Source of the DNA: an uncultured Eubacteriales bacterium
GTDB lineage: Bacteria > Bacillota > Clostridia > Oscillospirales > CAG-272
Length of the DNA stretch: 11,459 nt
Reading direction: 5' to 3'
NCBI GenBank assembly: GCA_934446285.1
Contig: CAKSEI010000033.1
Coordinates: forward strand, 1-11,459
The position numbers and the translations under genes are program-made. Under the pieces are notes generated by a model. That model was not told where the DNA came from. It ran no database searches and worked only from the letters and a program-made list of their open reading frames with translations. Shown here piece after piece: positions 1-8,000 of this stretch (position 1 is its first letter; the number at the start of each line of letters is the position of its first letter).

Positions 1-2058
1 GCTGCTGCGCGTCGCCCAGACTATTGCGCCCGTATACCACTTGCCGGTGGGGACATCGTCGAATATCGGCTTTGCGCCGTTATCAAGCTTCGCTCCGTCC
101 ATACGGGCGAGAACCGTCACGAACATCGCACGGGTCATAGAGTCATTCGGCGCGAAAAGCGTCTCGGATACACCGTTCATCAGTCCGCTCATGACAGAGA
201 AACGGACAGCCTCCATGTACCATTTGCCCTCTTTTACATCCGTGAATTTATTCTCCGAGAGAGTGAAAACCGCCTTGCTCATGTTGAGCACGCGCGAACG
301 CAGACGTACTACGTCGTTTGTCATGCTGTTCTGACCGACCGATGCGGCGAGCTCATCTACCGCCTCCGCAAAGTCGGGGTAATTCTTCTTTATATAACGC
401 AGCTTTTCAACATCGCGCATACCCTCGCGCAGCTTCTCAAAGCGCGGACTGCTCTGCGCCTGCATCTTGCCCGAGTCTCTCTCGTCGGGATATATCAGAT
501 AGCAGTCGCCCGGGTAAGTTACTTTGTGGCAGTCGGCGTGCAGCGGGTCTTCGTCAAATTTGTCAAGCGCCCAGCGCAATACTCCGTCCGTCTTGTATTT
601 CAGCGAGTCGTATACCGCGTAGGCGGCCTCGCCCGGGTTGCAGGGGGTTGCCATTTTTCCCGCTCCGCAGGAATATACCGTTGTGCGCAGACCCTTTTCT
701 CTGCGCTGCTCCGCAAGCTCCTTTATATTGTCGGGCAGAGAATTTTCCCATATGGATATGTCGTGCAGCTCGTCAAAGATGGGCGCAAGCTCGGTGCTGT
801 TGACCGCGCCTCCGACCTTGAGAGTTTTTCCCTCGGAGTTTTTGACGCTCTTCGCAACCTTTATGAGCGCCGAGGTCTGCGACAGGGTGCGCTCGTCCAT
901 CTGCAGGCAGGTGATGTCAAACCAACCCTTCTTCTCAAGGTGAGCTATAAGGTCGGTGAGAAATTCGCGGCTGATCTGCTCCCATCGCGGCTCGCCGGGG
1001 ACGCTGCCCTCGTGCTTTACCGTTCCGCTCGCCTCATCCTTGTATACAAAGCCCCATGCAAAGCCGGCAATCGAGTGAAGATTTATCTGTCGGTTGATGC
1101 CGTGCTTCATATTTAATTCTACCCAATAGTCCATATCGGTGTAGTCAAAGGAAAATTTGCCGTTCTTTTTTCTCGTCCACTTTACCATGGACGGGAATGG
1201 GCAGGGGTTTCTGCTGTTGCCCGGGTCTTCGACGACGGATACGGTGATTACGTTGCCGCCCGCCTGATGATAAAGCTCAAGCTGACTCTCAAGACCCGCC
1301 TCGTAGTCGCGGTTGAGGCGTACATCGCAGTAGGAATACGGATTTGTACCGTTGTCCCCCTCGGGAAAGCCGAAATACTCCGCGTTCGACAGCCCCGAAT
1401 AGTATCTGTTCGACGCGTGCGGGACGGTCCACAGCTCAAGGTACGTCTCCCAATTCTCGGGGTCGGCAAGCTCAAGGTCGATAACCTCAAGCTTATACGT
1501 AAACTGCGCCAAGGTCTCATCGCCGCTGCGCAGGTATATCTTGCCCGAATAAGTTCCCGCCTCAGCATCCTTCGGCACGTATATATCAACCCATGCCTCG
1601 TGTATCATCTCAGCCTCGAGCGTGCGCGTATTCTCATGGGAAATGACGTCGAATACCTCATAATCGATATCCGGATACGCTTCACTCAGGGTGTTTACCT
1701 TTGAGAGATAAGTCACGGTCACGTTTTCACTCTTTATCACTGCTCCGCTCTTAGTTGTGAGATCGCTCGCACTCAGGCTCGCCTGCGGGATATCGTCACT
1801 CAGAGTGTAAAAGTCAAGCCGTGCATTTGCGTGGTCGTTTTTCCACGCCCAGTCGGTCCATGAGCGCTCCTCCGTGAGTGTGCCGCGCGCGTACTTTTTT
1901 ACATTCTTGTCGTACCCGCTCGGCAAAAGGTGTACGTTGCTGTCTCCGACAGTCGCCCATATCTTGCGGCTGTCCGCAGCAGTCGCCGTCATATCCAAGC
2001 CCGGCAGAGCCGTGCACAGCGTGAGCAGCGCGAGAAGTATCAGCAGAAATCTTTTCAT
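1..2058 (-). CDS. SLH-anchored GH123/DUF4091-like glycoside hydrolase, copy 1 (C-terminus off window)
   Basis: The ATG at 2056-2058 follows a GGAGG ribosome binding site, and the frame is open for 686 codons to the window edge, so the 3' end is missing. The product begins MKRFLLILLALL, a signal peptide of about 27 residues. It is collinear with the complete paralogue encoded at 2273-4645: residue 686 of one matches residue 686 of the other, so about 104 residues are probably lost. The central region carries the adjacent Asp-Glu pair (D388-E389, in LQMDER) expected of the catalytic pair in GH123 enzymes, which use the substrate's 2-acetamido group. The DUF4091-type tail (YPGDCYLIYP, then a P-R-x-E-K-L-x-E-G-M stretch) follows. 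SLH repeat 1 (FTDVKEGKW...) and part of SLH repeat 2 are visible before the edge. The protein is likely exported, held on the cell wall, and acts on N-acetylhexosamine-containing glycans. The family call is fairly sure; the substrate is inferred. Confidence 0.85.
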   Translation of the reverse strand, partial: MKRFLLILLALLTLCTALPGLDMTATAADSRKIWATVGDSNVHLLPSGYDKNVKKYARGTLTEERSWTDWAWKNDHANARLDFYTLSDDIPQASLSASDLTTKSGAVIKSENVTVTYLSKVNTLSEAYPDIDYEVFDVISHENTRTLEAEMIHEAWVDIYVPKDAEAGTYSGKIYLRSGDETLAQFTYKLEVIDLELADPENWETYLELWTVPHASNRYYSGLSNAEYFGFPEGDNGTNPYSYCDVRLNRDYEAGLESQLELYHQAGGNVITVSVVEDPGNSRNPCPFPSMVKWTRKKNGKFSFDYTDMDYWVELNMKHGINRQINLHSIAGFAWGFVYKDEASGTVKHEGSVPGEPRWEQISREFLTDLIAHLEKKGWFDITCLQMDERTLSQTSALIKVAKSVKNSEGKTLKVGGAVNSTELAPIFDELHDISIWENSLPDNIKELAEQRREKGLRTTVYSCGAGKMATPCNPGEAAYAVYDSLKYKTDGVLRWALDKFDEDPLHADCHKVTYPGDCYLIYPDERDSGKMQAQSSPRFEKLREGMRDVEKLRYIKKNYPDFAEAVDELAASVGQNSMTNDVVRLRSRVLNMSKAVFTLSENKFTDVKEGKWYMEAVRFSVMSGLMNGVSETLFAPNDSMTRAMFVTVLARMDGAKLDNGAKPIFDDVPTGKWYTGAIVWATRSS

Positions 2059-2090
2059 CGGTTTCCTCCGTCGTTGTTTTTATCATCTAT

Positions 2091-2120
2091 ATTTTACTAT
2101 ATCTCATAGTCGGTTTTCAA
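2091..2120 (-). promoter_or_regulatory. Sigma-A type promoter of GH123 copy 1
   Basis: On the minus strand the -35 is TTGAAA (2115-2120) and the -10 is TAAAAT (2091-2096), with an 18-bp spacer. The copy-2 promoter has the same hexamers and the same spacer. A 20-bp block at 2130-2149, reading GACAAAAA-A-CAGGAAAT-G-AC on the minus strand, lies just upstream. It matches the block before copy 2 at 18 of 20 positions and may be an A-rich UP-like element or a second protein site. Confidence 0.75.
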
Positions 2121-2153
2121 CATTTTTCAGTCATTTCCTGTTTTTTGTCACCT

Positions 2154-2183
2154 TGCACAATAATGCCACGCTGCTTTTGTGCA
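2154..2183. promoter_or_regulatory. Candidate operator: spaced inverted repeat TGCACAA-N16-TTGTGCA (copy 1)
   Basis: The two 7-bp arms are perfect inverted repeats separated by 16 bp, 30 bp in total. The inner edge lies 33 bp upstream of the -35 of GH123 copy 1. An element of exactly the same length and arms lies 34 bp upstream of the -35 of copy 2. The spacer sequences differ between copies while the arms do not, which suggests that the arms are what is being conserved. The centre is about 84 bp before the expected transcription start, a position that suits an upstream activator or a looping repressor. The regulator is unknown. Confidence 0.6.
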
Positions 2184-2194
2184 CTATGACAATG

Positions 2195-2240
2195 GAAAAA
2201 ATAAGCCGCCGCATACCGGTTTTTCGGATGCGGCGGCTCT
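2195..2240 (-). terminator. Intrinsic terminator of GH123 copy 2
   Basis: An 11-bp perfect stem (AGCCGCCGCAT at 2204-2214 with ATGCGGCGGCT at 2228-2238) is extended inward by a bulged A and a CCG/CGG pairing. On the minus strand it is followed by TTATTTTTT. It lies about 35 bp after the copy-2 stop codon, so copy 2 and copy 1 are probably separate transcription units. Confidence 0.9.
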
Positions 2241-2272
2241 TTTACCCTGCGGCATCAGTGCCGAGGGAATAC

Positions 2273-4645
2273 TTATTTGTCTGCAACTGCGACTATATTC
2301 TTGCTGAAGAGTCTCAGCATCTCGGCTACCTGAGCACGGGTGCAGTTGCCCTTCGGGTCGAGGCGGGTTGCGCTCACACCCTTGATTATTCCCTTGGCAT
2401 TTGCCCATGAGAATGCGTCACGCGCGTATGAGCCTATCTTCTTGTAGTCCTCATATCCCTTGATATCCGCTCTCGGCTCGGTATCGTATTCCTTTCGCTG
2501 AGCGTAACGCAGTAAGAGCGTCGCCGTCTGCTCACGCGTGAGCGGAGAGTTCGGGGCAAACTTTCCGGGGGCTACTCCGTCGACAAGGCTGCTGCGCGTC
2601 GCCCAGACTATTGCGCCCGTATACCACTTGCCGGTGGGGACATCGTCGAATATCGGCTTTGCGCTGTCGTCAAGCTTCGCTCCGTCCATACGGGCGAGAA
2701 CCGTCACGAACATCGCACGGGTCATAGAGCCGTCGGGGTCGAATTTCGTCCCCGATACGCCGTTCATGAGTCCGCTGACCACGGCGAAACGAACAGCCTC
2801 GTTATACCACTTGCCTGACTTGACATCGGTAAACTGATTGTTTTCAAAGGAGAGTACCGCACGGCTGAGGCTGAGCACGCGTGTGTCTATTCTCGCCGCC
2901 TCGGTCGTGAGACTGCCCTTTGTAAGGGAAGATATAAGGTCATCTGCCATGTCGGCAAATGAGGGATAATTCTTACGGATAAGGTTTACCTTTTCCATAT
3001 TGCGCATACCCTCGCACAGCTTCTCGTAGCGGGGCGTGCTCTGCGCCTTCATTTCGGTCGAATCCTTTTCGTCCGGATATATGAGATAGCAGTCACCCGG
3101 GTAGGTAACATCGTGGCACTCAGCGTGCAGCGGGTCGTAGTCGAATTTGTCGAGCGCCCAGCGCATTATACCGTCAGCACCGTATTTAGCTGCGGAATAT
3201 ACCGCATATGCAGCCTCACTCGGCTGATTCGGCGTTGACATTTTGCCTGCACCGCAGGTGTAGATGGTCGTTCTCAGTCCCTTTTTCTTACGGGATGCCG
3301 TGAGGTCGTACATATCGGACGTGAGTATGTTTTCCCAGAGGGATATATCTGCCATGCGGTCGTATAGCTTGCTTACCTCGGTTGCGTTGACAGCTCCGCC
3401 TACCTTGAGCGTCTTGCCCTCGGAGTTCGGTACTGTCTCGGCGAGGTCGAGTACCGCCTTTGTCCACGCATATGTTCTCTCGTCCATCTGCAGGCAGGCG
3501 ATGTCGAACCATCCCTTTTCCTCAAGGTGGGCGATGAGGTCCTTTAAGAACTCGGTGCTTATCTTCTTCCAGCCCGCTCCTCCGGGACCTCCTCCGCCGT
3601 CATTCTTTACCGTGCCGCTTGCCTCATCGTAGTAGACAAAGCCCCAGCCCACTCCTGCGAGTGAGTAAAGGTTAATCTGACGGTTGATGCCGTGCTTCAT
3701 ATTTAATTCTATCCAATAGTCCATGTCGGTGTAGTCAAAGGAGAACGTACCGTCCTTGTGCTTCGTCCACTTTATCATGGACGGGCAGGCGCAGGGATAG
3801 CGGCTGTTCCACGGGTCTTCGACTATCGAAACGGTTATGGCGTTGCCGCCCGCCTGATGGTAAAGCTCAAGCTGACTCTCAAGTCCCGCCTCGTACTTCT
3901 TGTCAAGGCGCACATAGTAGAGCGAATAGGGGTTGGTGTCGTTGTCGGTAGTAAATTTGAAGTATTCCTTATCCGTCTTGCCCGAATAGTATCTGTTCGA
4001 CGCATAGGGATAGGTCCAGAGCTCAAAGTAGGTCTCCCAGTCCTCGGGGTCGGTGAGGGTCATGTCTATGACCTCAAGCTTATACGAGAACTCAGCTAAA
4101 GTTTCACTTCCGCTCTTTAAATACAGCTTGCCGCTGTACATGCCCGCCTGCGCGTCCGCGGGAACGGAAATATCAACCCACGCTTCATAGATCTGGCCTG
4201 CTTCAAGGTCGCGTACCGTCTTGCGTGAGATGATGTCAAAGGCTTCGTAGTTTATTCCCGGATATGCCTTTGACAGGGTGTTCACCTTGTCAATGTAGGT
4301 AACCGTTATGTTTTCCTTTTTTATTGTTGCTCCGCTCTTCGTCGTAAAGTCGCTCGACGAGAGGGTCGCCTGAGGGATATCTGTATTCGTCGTGTAGAAG
4401 TCAAGGCGGCTGTTTGCATGGTCATTCTTCCACGCCCATCCCGTCCAGCTCTTTTCCTCCGTGAGCGTACCTCTCTGATACTTTTTTACGTTTCTGTCGT
4501 ACTCGCTCGGGAGCAGATGCGTATTGTTGTCTCCCACGGTCGCATAAAGCTTCGGCGTGTCCGCCGCAAATCCCGTGACCGCAAGGTACGGCATACCCGT
4601 GCACACCATAAGTGCGGCGAGCAATACCGAAATAAATCGTTTCAT
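2273..4645 (-). CDS. SLH-anchored GH123/DUF4091-like glycoside hydrolase, copy 2 (complete)
   Basis: The product has 790 residues. The start codon at 4643-4645 follows GGAGG at 7-8 nt. Residues 1-27 are a signal peptide (MKRFISVLLAALMVCTGMPY..., cleavage near GFAA). About 30-195 is a beta-rich N-terminal domain. About 200-560 is the GH123/DUF4091 catalytic barrel, with the adjacent acid pair D388-E389 (LQMDER), RWALDKF near 495-501, and the family tail YPGDCYLIYP with TPRYEKLCEGMRNME (515-551). Three SLH repeats follow at about 605-655, 665-716 and 725-781, with TRAM, TREQ and TRAQ in the usual TRAE position. A glycine-rich loop (350-358) replaces a shorter loop in copy 1. Known GH123 enzymes are beta-N-acetylgalactosaminidases acting on glycosphingolipid-type glycans, and the SLH repeats should hold the enzyme on cell-wall polymers. 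The exact substrate is inferred. It has its own promoter and terminator, and its 2.59-kb unit is duplicated downstream. Confidence 0.9.
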   Translation of the reverse strand: MKRFISVLLAALMVCTGMPYLAVTGFAADTPKLYATVGDNNTHLLPSEYDRNVKKYQRGTLTEEKSWTGWAWKNDHANSRLDFYTTNTDIPQATLSSSDFTTKSGATIKKENITVTYIDKVNTLSKAYPGINYEAFDIISRKTVRDLEAGQIYEAWVDISVPADAQAGMYSGKLYLKSGSETLAEFSYKLEVIDMTLTDPEDWETYFELWTYPYASNRYYSGKTDKEYFKFTTDNDTNPYSLYYVRLDKKYEAGLESQLELYHQAGGNAITVSIVEDPWNSRYPCACPSMIKWTKHKDGTFSFDYTDMDYWIELNMKHGINRQINLYSLAGVGWGFVYYDEASGTVKNDGGGGPGGAGWKKISTEFLKDLIAHLEEKGWFDIACLQMDERTYAWTKAVLDLAETVPNSEGKTLKVGGAVNATEVSKLYDRMADISLWENILTSDMYDLTASRKKKGLRTTIYTCGAGKMSTPNQPSEAAYAVYSAAKYGADGIMRWALDKFDYDPLHAECHDVTYPGDCYLIYPDEKDSTEMKAQSTPRYEKLCEGMRNMEKVNLIRKNYPSFADMADDLISSLTKGSLTTEAARIDTRVLSLSRAVLSFENNQFTDVKSGKWYNEAVRFAVVSGLMNGVSGTKFDPDGSMTRAMFVTVLARMDGAKLDDSAKPIFDDVPTGKWYTGAIVWATRSSLVDGVAPGKFAPNSPLTREQTATLLLRYAQRKEYDTEPRADIKGYEDYKKIGSYARDAFSWANAKGIIKGVSATRLDPKGNCTRAQVAEMLRLFSKNIVAVADK

Positions 4646-4679
4646 GGATTTCCTCCGAAAAATGTTTTGCTGTACTTAT

Positions 4680-4709
4680 ATTTTACTATACGGCAGAGTG
4701 CAATTTCAA
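4680..4709 (-). promoter_or_regulatory. Sigma-A type promoter of GH123 copy 2
   Basis: On the minus strand the -35 is TTGAAA (4704-4709) and the -10 is TAAAAT (4680-4685), with an 18-bp spacer, matching the copy-1 promoter. The conserved upstream block GACAAAAA-T-CAGGAAAT-T-AC lies at 4720-4739. Confidence 0.75.
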
Positions 4710-4743
4710 TCTGTTTTTCGTAATTTCCTGATTTTTGTCGCAC

Positions 4744-4773
4744 TGCACAAATTGAGAGCCTCACTTTTGTGCA
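4744..4773. promoter_or_regulatory. Candidate operator: spaced inverted repeat TGCACAA-N16-TTGTGCA (copy 2)
   Basis: This 30-bp element has the same arms and arm spacing as 2154-2183. Here the arms extend to 8 bp (TGCACAAA/TTTGTGCA, read on the minus strand). Its inner edge is 34 bp upstream of the copy-2 -35. It is also 135 bp upstream of the divergent promoter of the 1592-residue surface protein, so an effect on that gene is possible but not indicated. Confidence 0.6.
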
Positions 4774-4908
4774 ATATGTCGTACCAAAGCCGGAAAAGCC
4801 GACTTTTCAAAGCGTTAATCCTTTCCTTTTAAGGTGAAATGCGGGTAAAAACCGGGTAAAGCGAGCGAAAATCGATATGCGCTTTGCATAATGTGCGGGG
4901 CGGCGGAC

Positions 4909-4938
4909 TTGATTTTTTCGGGCGCGATGTAGTATAAT
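4909..4938 (+). promoter_or_regulatory. Sigma-A type promoter of the large surface protein
   Basis: A TTGATT -35 (4909-4914) and a consensus TATAAT -10 (4933-4938) are separated by 18 bp. Transcription should start near 4945, giving a leader of about 85 nt. The rest of the 385-bp divergent region 4646-5030 holds the copy-2 promoter and inverted repeat on the left. In the middle I see only short repeats: CGGGTAAA at 4842-4849 and 4853-4860, and AAAGCCG at 4786-4792 and 4795-4801. Confidence 0.75.
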
Positions 4939-4959
4939 ATACGTACTTGCCTGCACGGG

Positions 4960-4997
4960 TAAGAGCACGGCTCTTATTGCCCGAAAAGTCGGGCGAT
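4960..4997 (+). promoter_or_regulatory. Two adjacent hairpins in the 5' leader of the large surface protein
   Basis: The first hairpin is TAAGAGC-ACG-GCTCTTA (4960-4976), a perfect 7-bp stem. The second is ATTGCCCGA-AAAG-TCGGGCGAT (4976-4997), a 9-bp stem with one U-G pair. They share base 4976 and lie between the promoter and the ribosome binding site (GGAGG at 5019-5023, 7 nt before the ATG). They could stabilise the mRNA or act as a leader control element. No uninterrupted U-tract follows directly, so a plain terminator is unlikely. I do not recognise a known riboswitch class. Confidence 0.45.
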
Positions 4998-5030
4998 TAT
5001 CACGATTTTATTTTAAACGGAGGATTACAT

Positions 5031-8000
5031 ATGAAGAGATTTTTGTCTCTGATTCTGGCGATAGCAACCGTTGCTTCGCTTGCGACCTTTGTGTCTTTTG
5101 CAAGCGGAAATTCGGCTTACCTGACGTCAGAGCCGGTAAAGCTCCCGAACCTATCAAAGGAAAGTGTGACCGATGATGGCTTCCGGGTGTGGAGCGAAGA
5201 TGTCAGCTTTGACAGCGCTTCAAAGGGTATTACGTTCGTTTTCCGCGCAAGCGGCGTGGACGAGCCTATTACCGCTAACAAGATAAACCCCACGCTCGTC
5301 CTTGAGGACGGCTCCGAGTGGAAGTGGAGTACGACTAAAGACAAGTGGCAGTGGAACCATGTATGGGGCGGCATTTTCGCGCCTGAAATGGTCATACCCA
5401 AGGACGGTGTTTACTACCTTTACCTGAACCAGAAGGTTCTCGTAAACAACGGACAGATAGCAATAAAGGGCGCAAAGGCTCTTGACTTCTTCTGCAAGTC
5501 GGGCAGCAACCTCAAGGACAACCCGACGAACAATAACGACAACGCAAAGATAGAGATGCTCGCCGTTGTTCAGAACGACCTCAAGGCTGACGTGCAGTTC
5601 TATGACGGCAGCACGCTCTTAACCACTCAGTCCGTAGAGTACACAAGCGTCGGCAACGCAACTGCGGGCGACAATGTTACGGGCATAGAGGACGGAGTAA
5701 ACAACAAGAAAGCAAAGCGTTTCGAGGCTCTTCTCACGCCCGATGAGCTTTTCCGTCAGCAGACGGATGTCGAGCTGCCCACCAAGCCCGCCGACGACAA
5801 GATTTACCGCCGCGTCTGGAGAGACGAGGACGGCAATATCGTTGACGGTATATACAAGAGCGGCAAGCTGACCGTTGATTTCGTCGCAGCAGATACCTCA
5901 AAGGTTGATGTTACATTCCTTAATACCGACGGCAGCCTTATATATACAAGAACGGTAGAAAAGAGCGTTCCGCTCTCCTACACGGGTAAGAGCCCCGTGA
6001 AGGAAGCCGACGACGACTACACCTACACCTTCGCGGGCTGGAGCCTCGACGGTGAGAATGTCGTAGACCTCGCAACCTATCAGGTTCCCGGCGACGTGCT
6101 CGAGCTTACCTTCAAGCCCGTCTTTAAGAAGGACCTTATACTCAAGGCAAATATCGACGGCGACAGCGAAATAACCATGGGTCAGACAAAGACCTACAAG
6201 CTTAAGCTCAACCGCGCAGATATCAGCACCGACGTCGTATCGGGCAAGGCTGATCCCATCACCTCGGGTAAGGTAATCGTTTCCTATCCCGCGGCAGCAC
6301 TAAAGGCAAAGGGTCAGAGCGTAAAGGGCGAGCTCGCCTCCGTTACGCTGCTCTTCTCCTCTGTTTCAGAGGACCTCAGCGTTTCCGAGATAGAGTTCAC
6401 CGCTGCCTCCGACTTTGCGGGCAAGGTCACTCTCTATGTCACGGGCGATGCAAACGGAAAGTCCTTTGCGGCAACCGAGCGTTCCCTTACGGTAACGGGT
6501 CAGCAGCAGGGTCTTTACATAGACGAGCCGCAGACGGTTGAGATACCCAAGACCGAGGACGGCAAGACCCCGGACAAGCTCGTACTCTGGAGCGGAAATG
6601 TTCCCTTTGAGAGTGCGGACGCGGTTTCCTTTGTATACAAGACCGAGGGAATCGACACGCCCGTAAACGCATATCAGCTGAGCATGGGCGTCAACGGCAG
6701 CGATACCTCCTACGGCTACTATGACGTATGGAATAAGGAAGATACATGGGGCGGCGCACCCGCTCCGAGATATCACACTATCTCGGGCAACGGCTATTAT
6801 GTGCTCTATATAAACAAGAGGCTCGCAGACGACGAGGCATTCACGAGCATAAGCAGCCTCGGAATTTTCGCGACGAGCACAATCTACACCGCAAACAATT
6901 CAAAGGATACTCCTAAGAATGAAAACGAAAACGCGAAGCTTACCGTTCTCGCGGTAGTCGGTGAGGCTCTTGCACCTACCGTTACCTTCCACGATGCTCA
7001 GGGCGGTGTGATAGCAGATCCCTACACCTATAAATATATAGATGAAAGCAAATTCCATCTTACAGGCACGAAGCCCGACAAGGGGGATGAGCTTAAGCAG
7101 ACCGTAAAGCTGCTCACTCCCGCGGAGATTTTCGCAGAGGCAGCAAAGGTCAATGCCGCATTCTCGACTCCCGAAAAGGCAGCCGACGGCAAGTACACCT
7201 ATACCTTTAAGGGTTGGGCAGACGCGGACGGCAACGAGATTGAGGCTGTATATAAGAATTCCGACCTCTATCCCGTCTACGAAAAGACCGCGATTGACCC
7301 CGTTGAGGTAAGCTTTGTAAACGGCGATACCACTGTATCGACCGAGACGTTCCCAGGTGCGGGCAATGCTGCGTTCTCGGGTGCGACGCCCGTAAAGGTC
7401 GACGGCGGCGCTTATTCATATCAGTTCCGCGGTTGGACGACCGATAAGAGCAAGACTTTAGCAACCTCCGCTGAGCAGGCTGCAAGCTACGTCATCGATC
7501 TCGGTGCAAAGACCGTAAGAGAGCTTGCACCCACGGGCGGCACGCTCACGCTTTACGCAGTATTTGAGCAGACGAACAGAATGTGGAGCATAAGCTTCCG
7601 CGGCGAGGATAACGCAGTTCTTACAGAGTTACGCGTTCTCGACGGAAAGCTTATAAGCACGACCGACGGCAGCGATACTTCCGCTCCCGCAGCTCCCGAG
7701 AAGGCAGCAGACGGGCAGTATACCTATACTCCCGCAGGCTGGGCTGACAAGGACGGCAAGCAGGTTATAGACAAGGACGGTAAGCTCACGGCTGATGTCA
7801 CCGCAGATATCACGGTATATCCCGTATATACAAAGACGGTAAACAAGTATACCGTAACATTCCGCGACGAGAACGGCTCGACCGTTATCTCAGAGGTCGA
7901 GGTTGAGTACGGCAAGGCAGCTGCAAAGCCCGCCGACCCGACTAAGGCAGACGACACCTACTACAGCTACAAGTTCGCCGGCTGGGCAGATGCAGACGGC

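Larger units (their letters stand above)
1..2183 (-). repeat. Tandem gene duplication, left copy
   Basis: This unit aligns with 2588-4773 at an offset of 2587-2590 bp. It covers most of the coding region, the leader, promoter, the 20-bp upstream block and the inverted repeat. Identity is uneven: 1-142 differs from 2588-2729 at only three positions (78, 81, 82), and 1091-1152 differs from 3681-3742 at two, while the remainder is clearly more diverged. Homology stops upstream of the inverted repeat, where the terminator of copy 2 begins. Confidence 0.9.
2588..4773 (-). repeat. Tandem gene duplication, right copy
   Basis: This is the partner of 1-2183, in the same orientation. The coding regions are collinear, with the signal peptide, catalytic pair and SLH repeats at the same residue numbers. 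The inverted repeat, promoter and ribosome binding site keep the same spacing. Because the left copy is cut by the window edge, further copies could lie to the left. Confidence 0.9.

Noticed and set aside
526..1116. Plus-strand open frame of 196 codons
   Set aside because: It is antisense to the GH123 copy-1 gene, has no recognisable product, and other long plus-strand frames over 1-4645 repeat at equivalent places in both duplicated copies. They are shadows of the real genes.
1874..2410. Plus-strand open frame of 178 codons across the gap between the GH123 genes
   Set aside because: It runs through the 5' end of copy 1, its promoter, the inverted repeat, the terminator and the 3' end of copy 2, and shows no protein family signal.
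4947..5030. Upstream TTG start giving a longer surface protein
   Set aside because: It lies at the likely transcription start, lacks a ribosome binding site, and would put 28 residues translated from the hairpin leader before a clear signal peptide.
6156..6190. Dockerin-like DGD-x-x-I stretch at the start of the beta domain of the surface protein
   Set aside because: Only a fragment of one calcium loop is present; the second loop and helices of a dockerin are missing.
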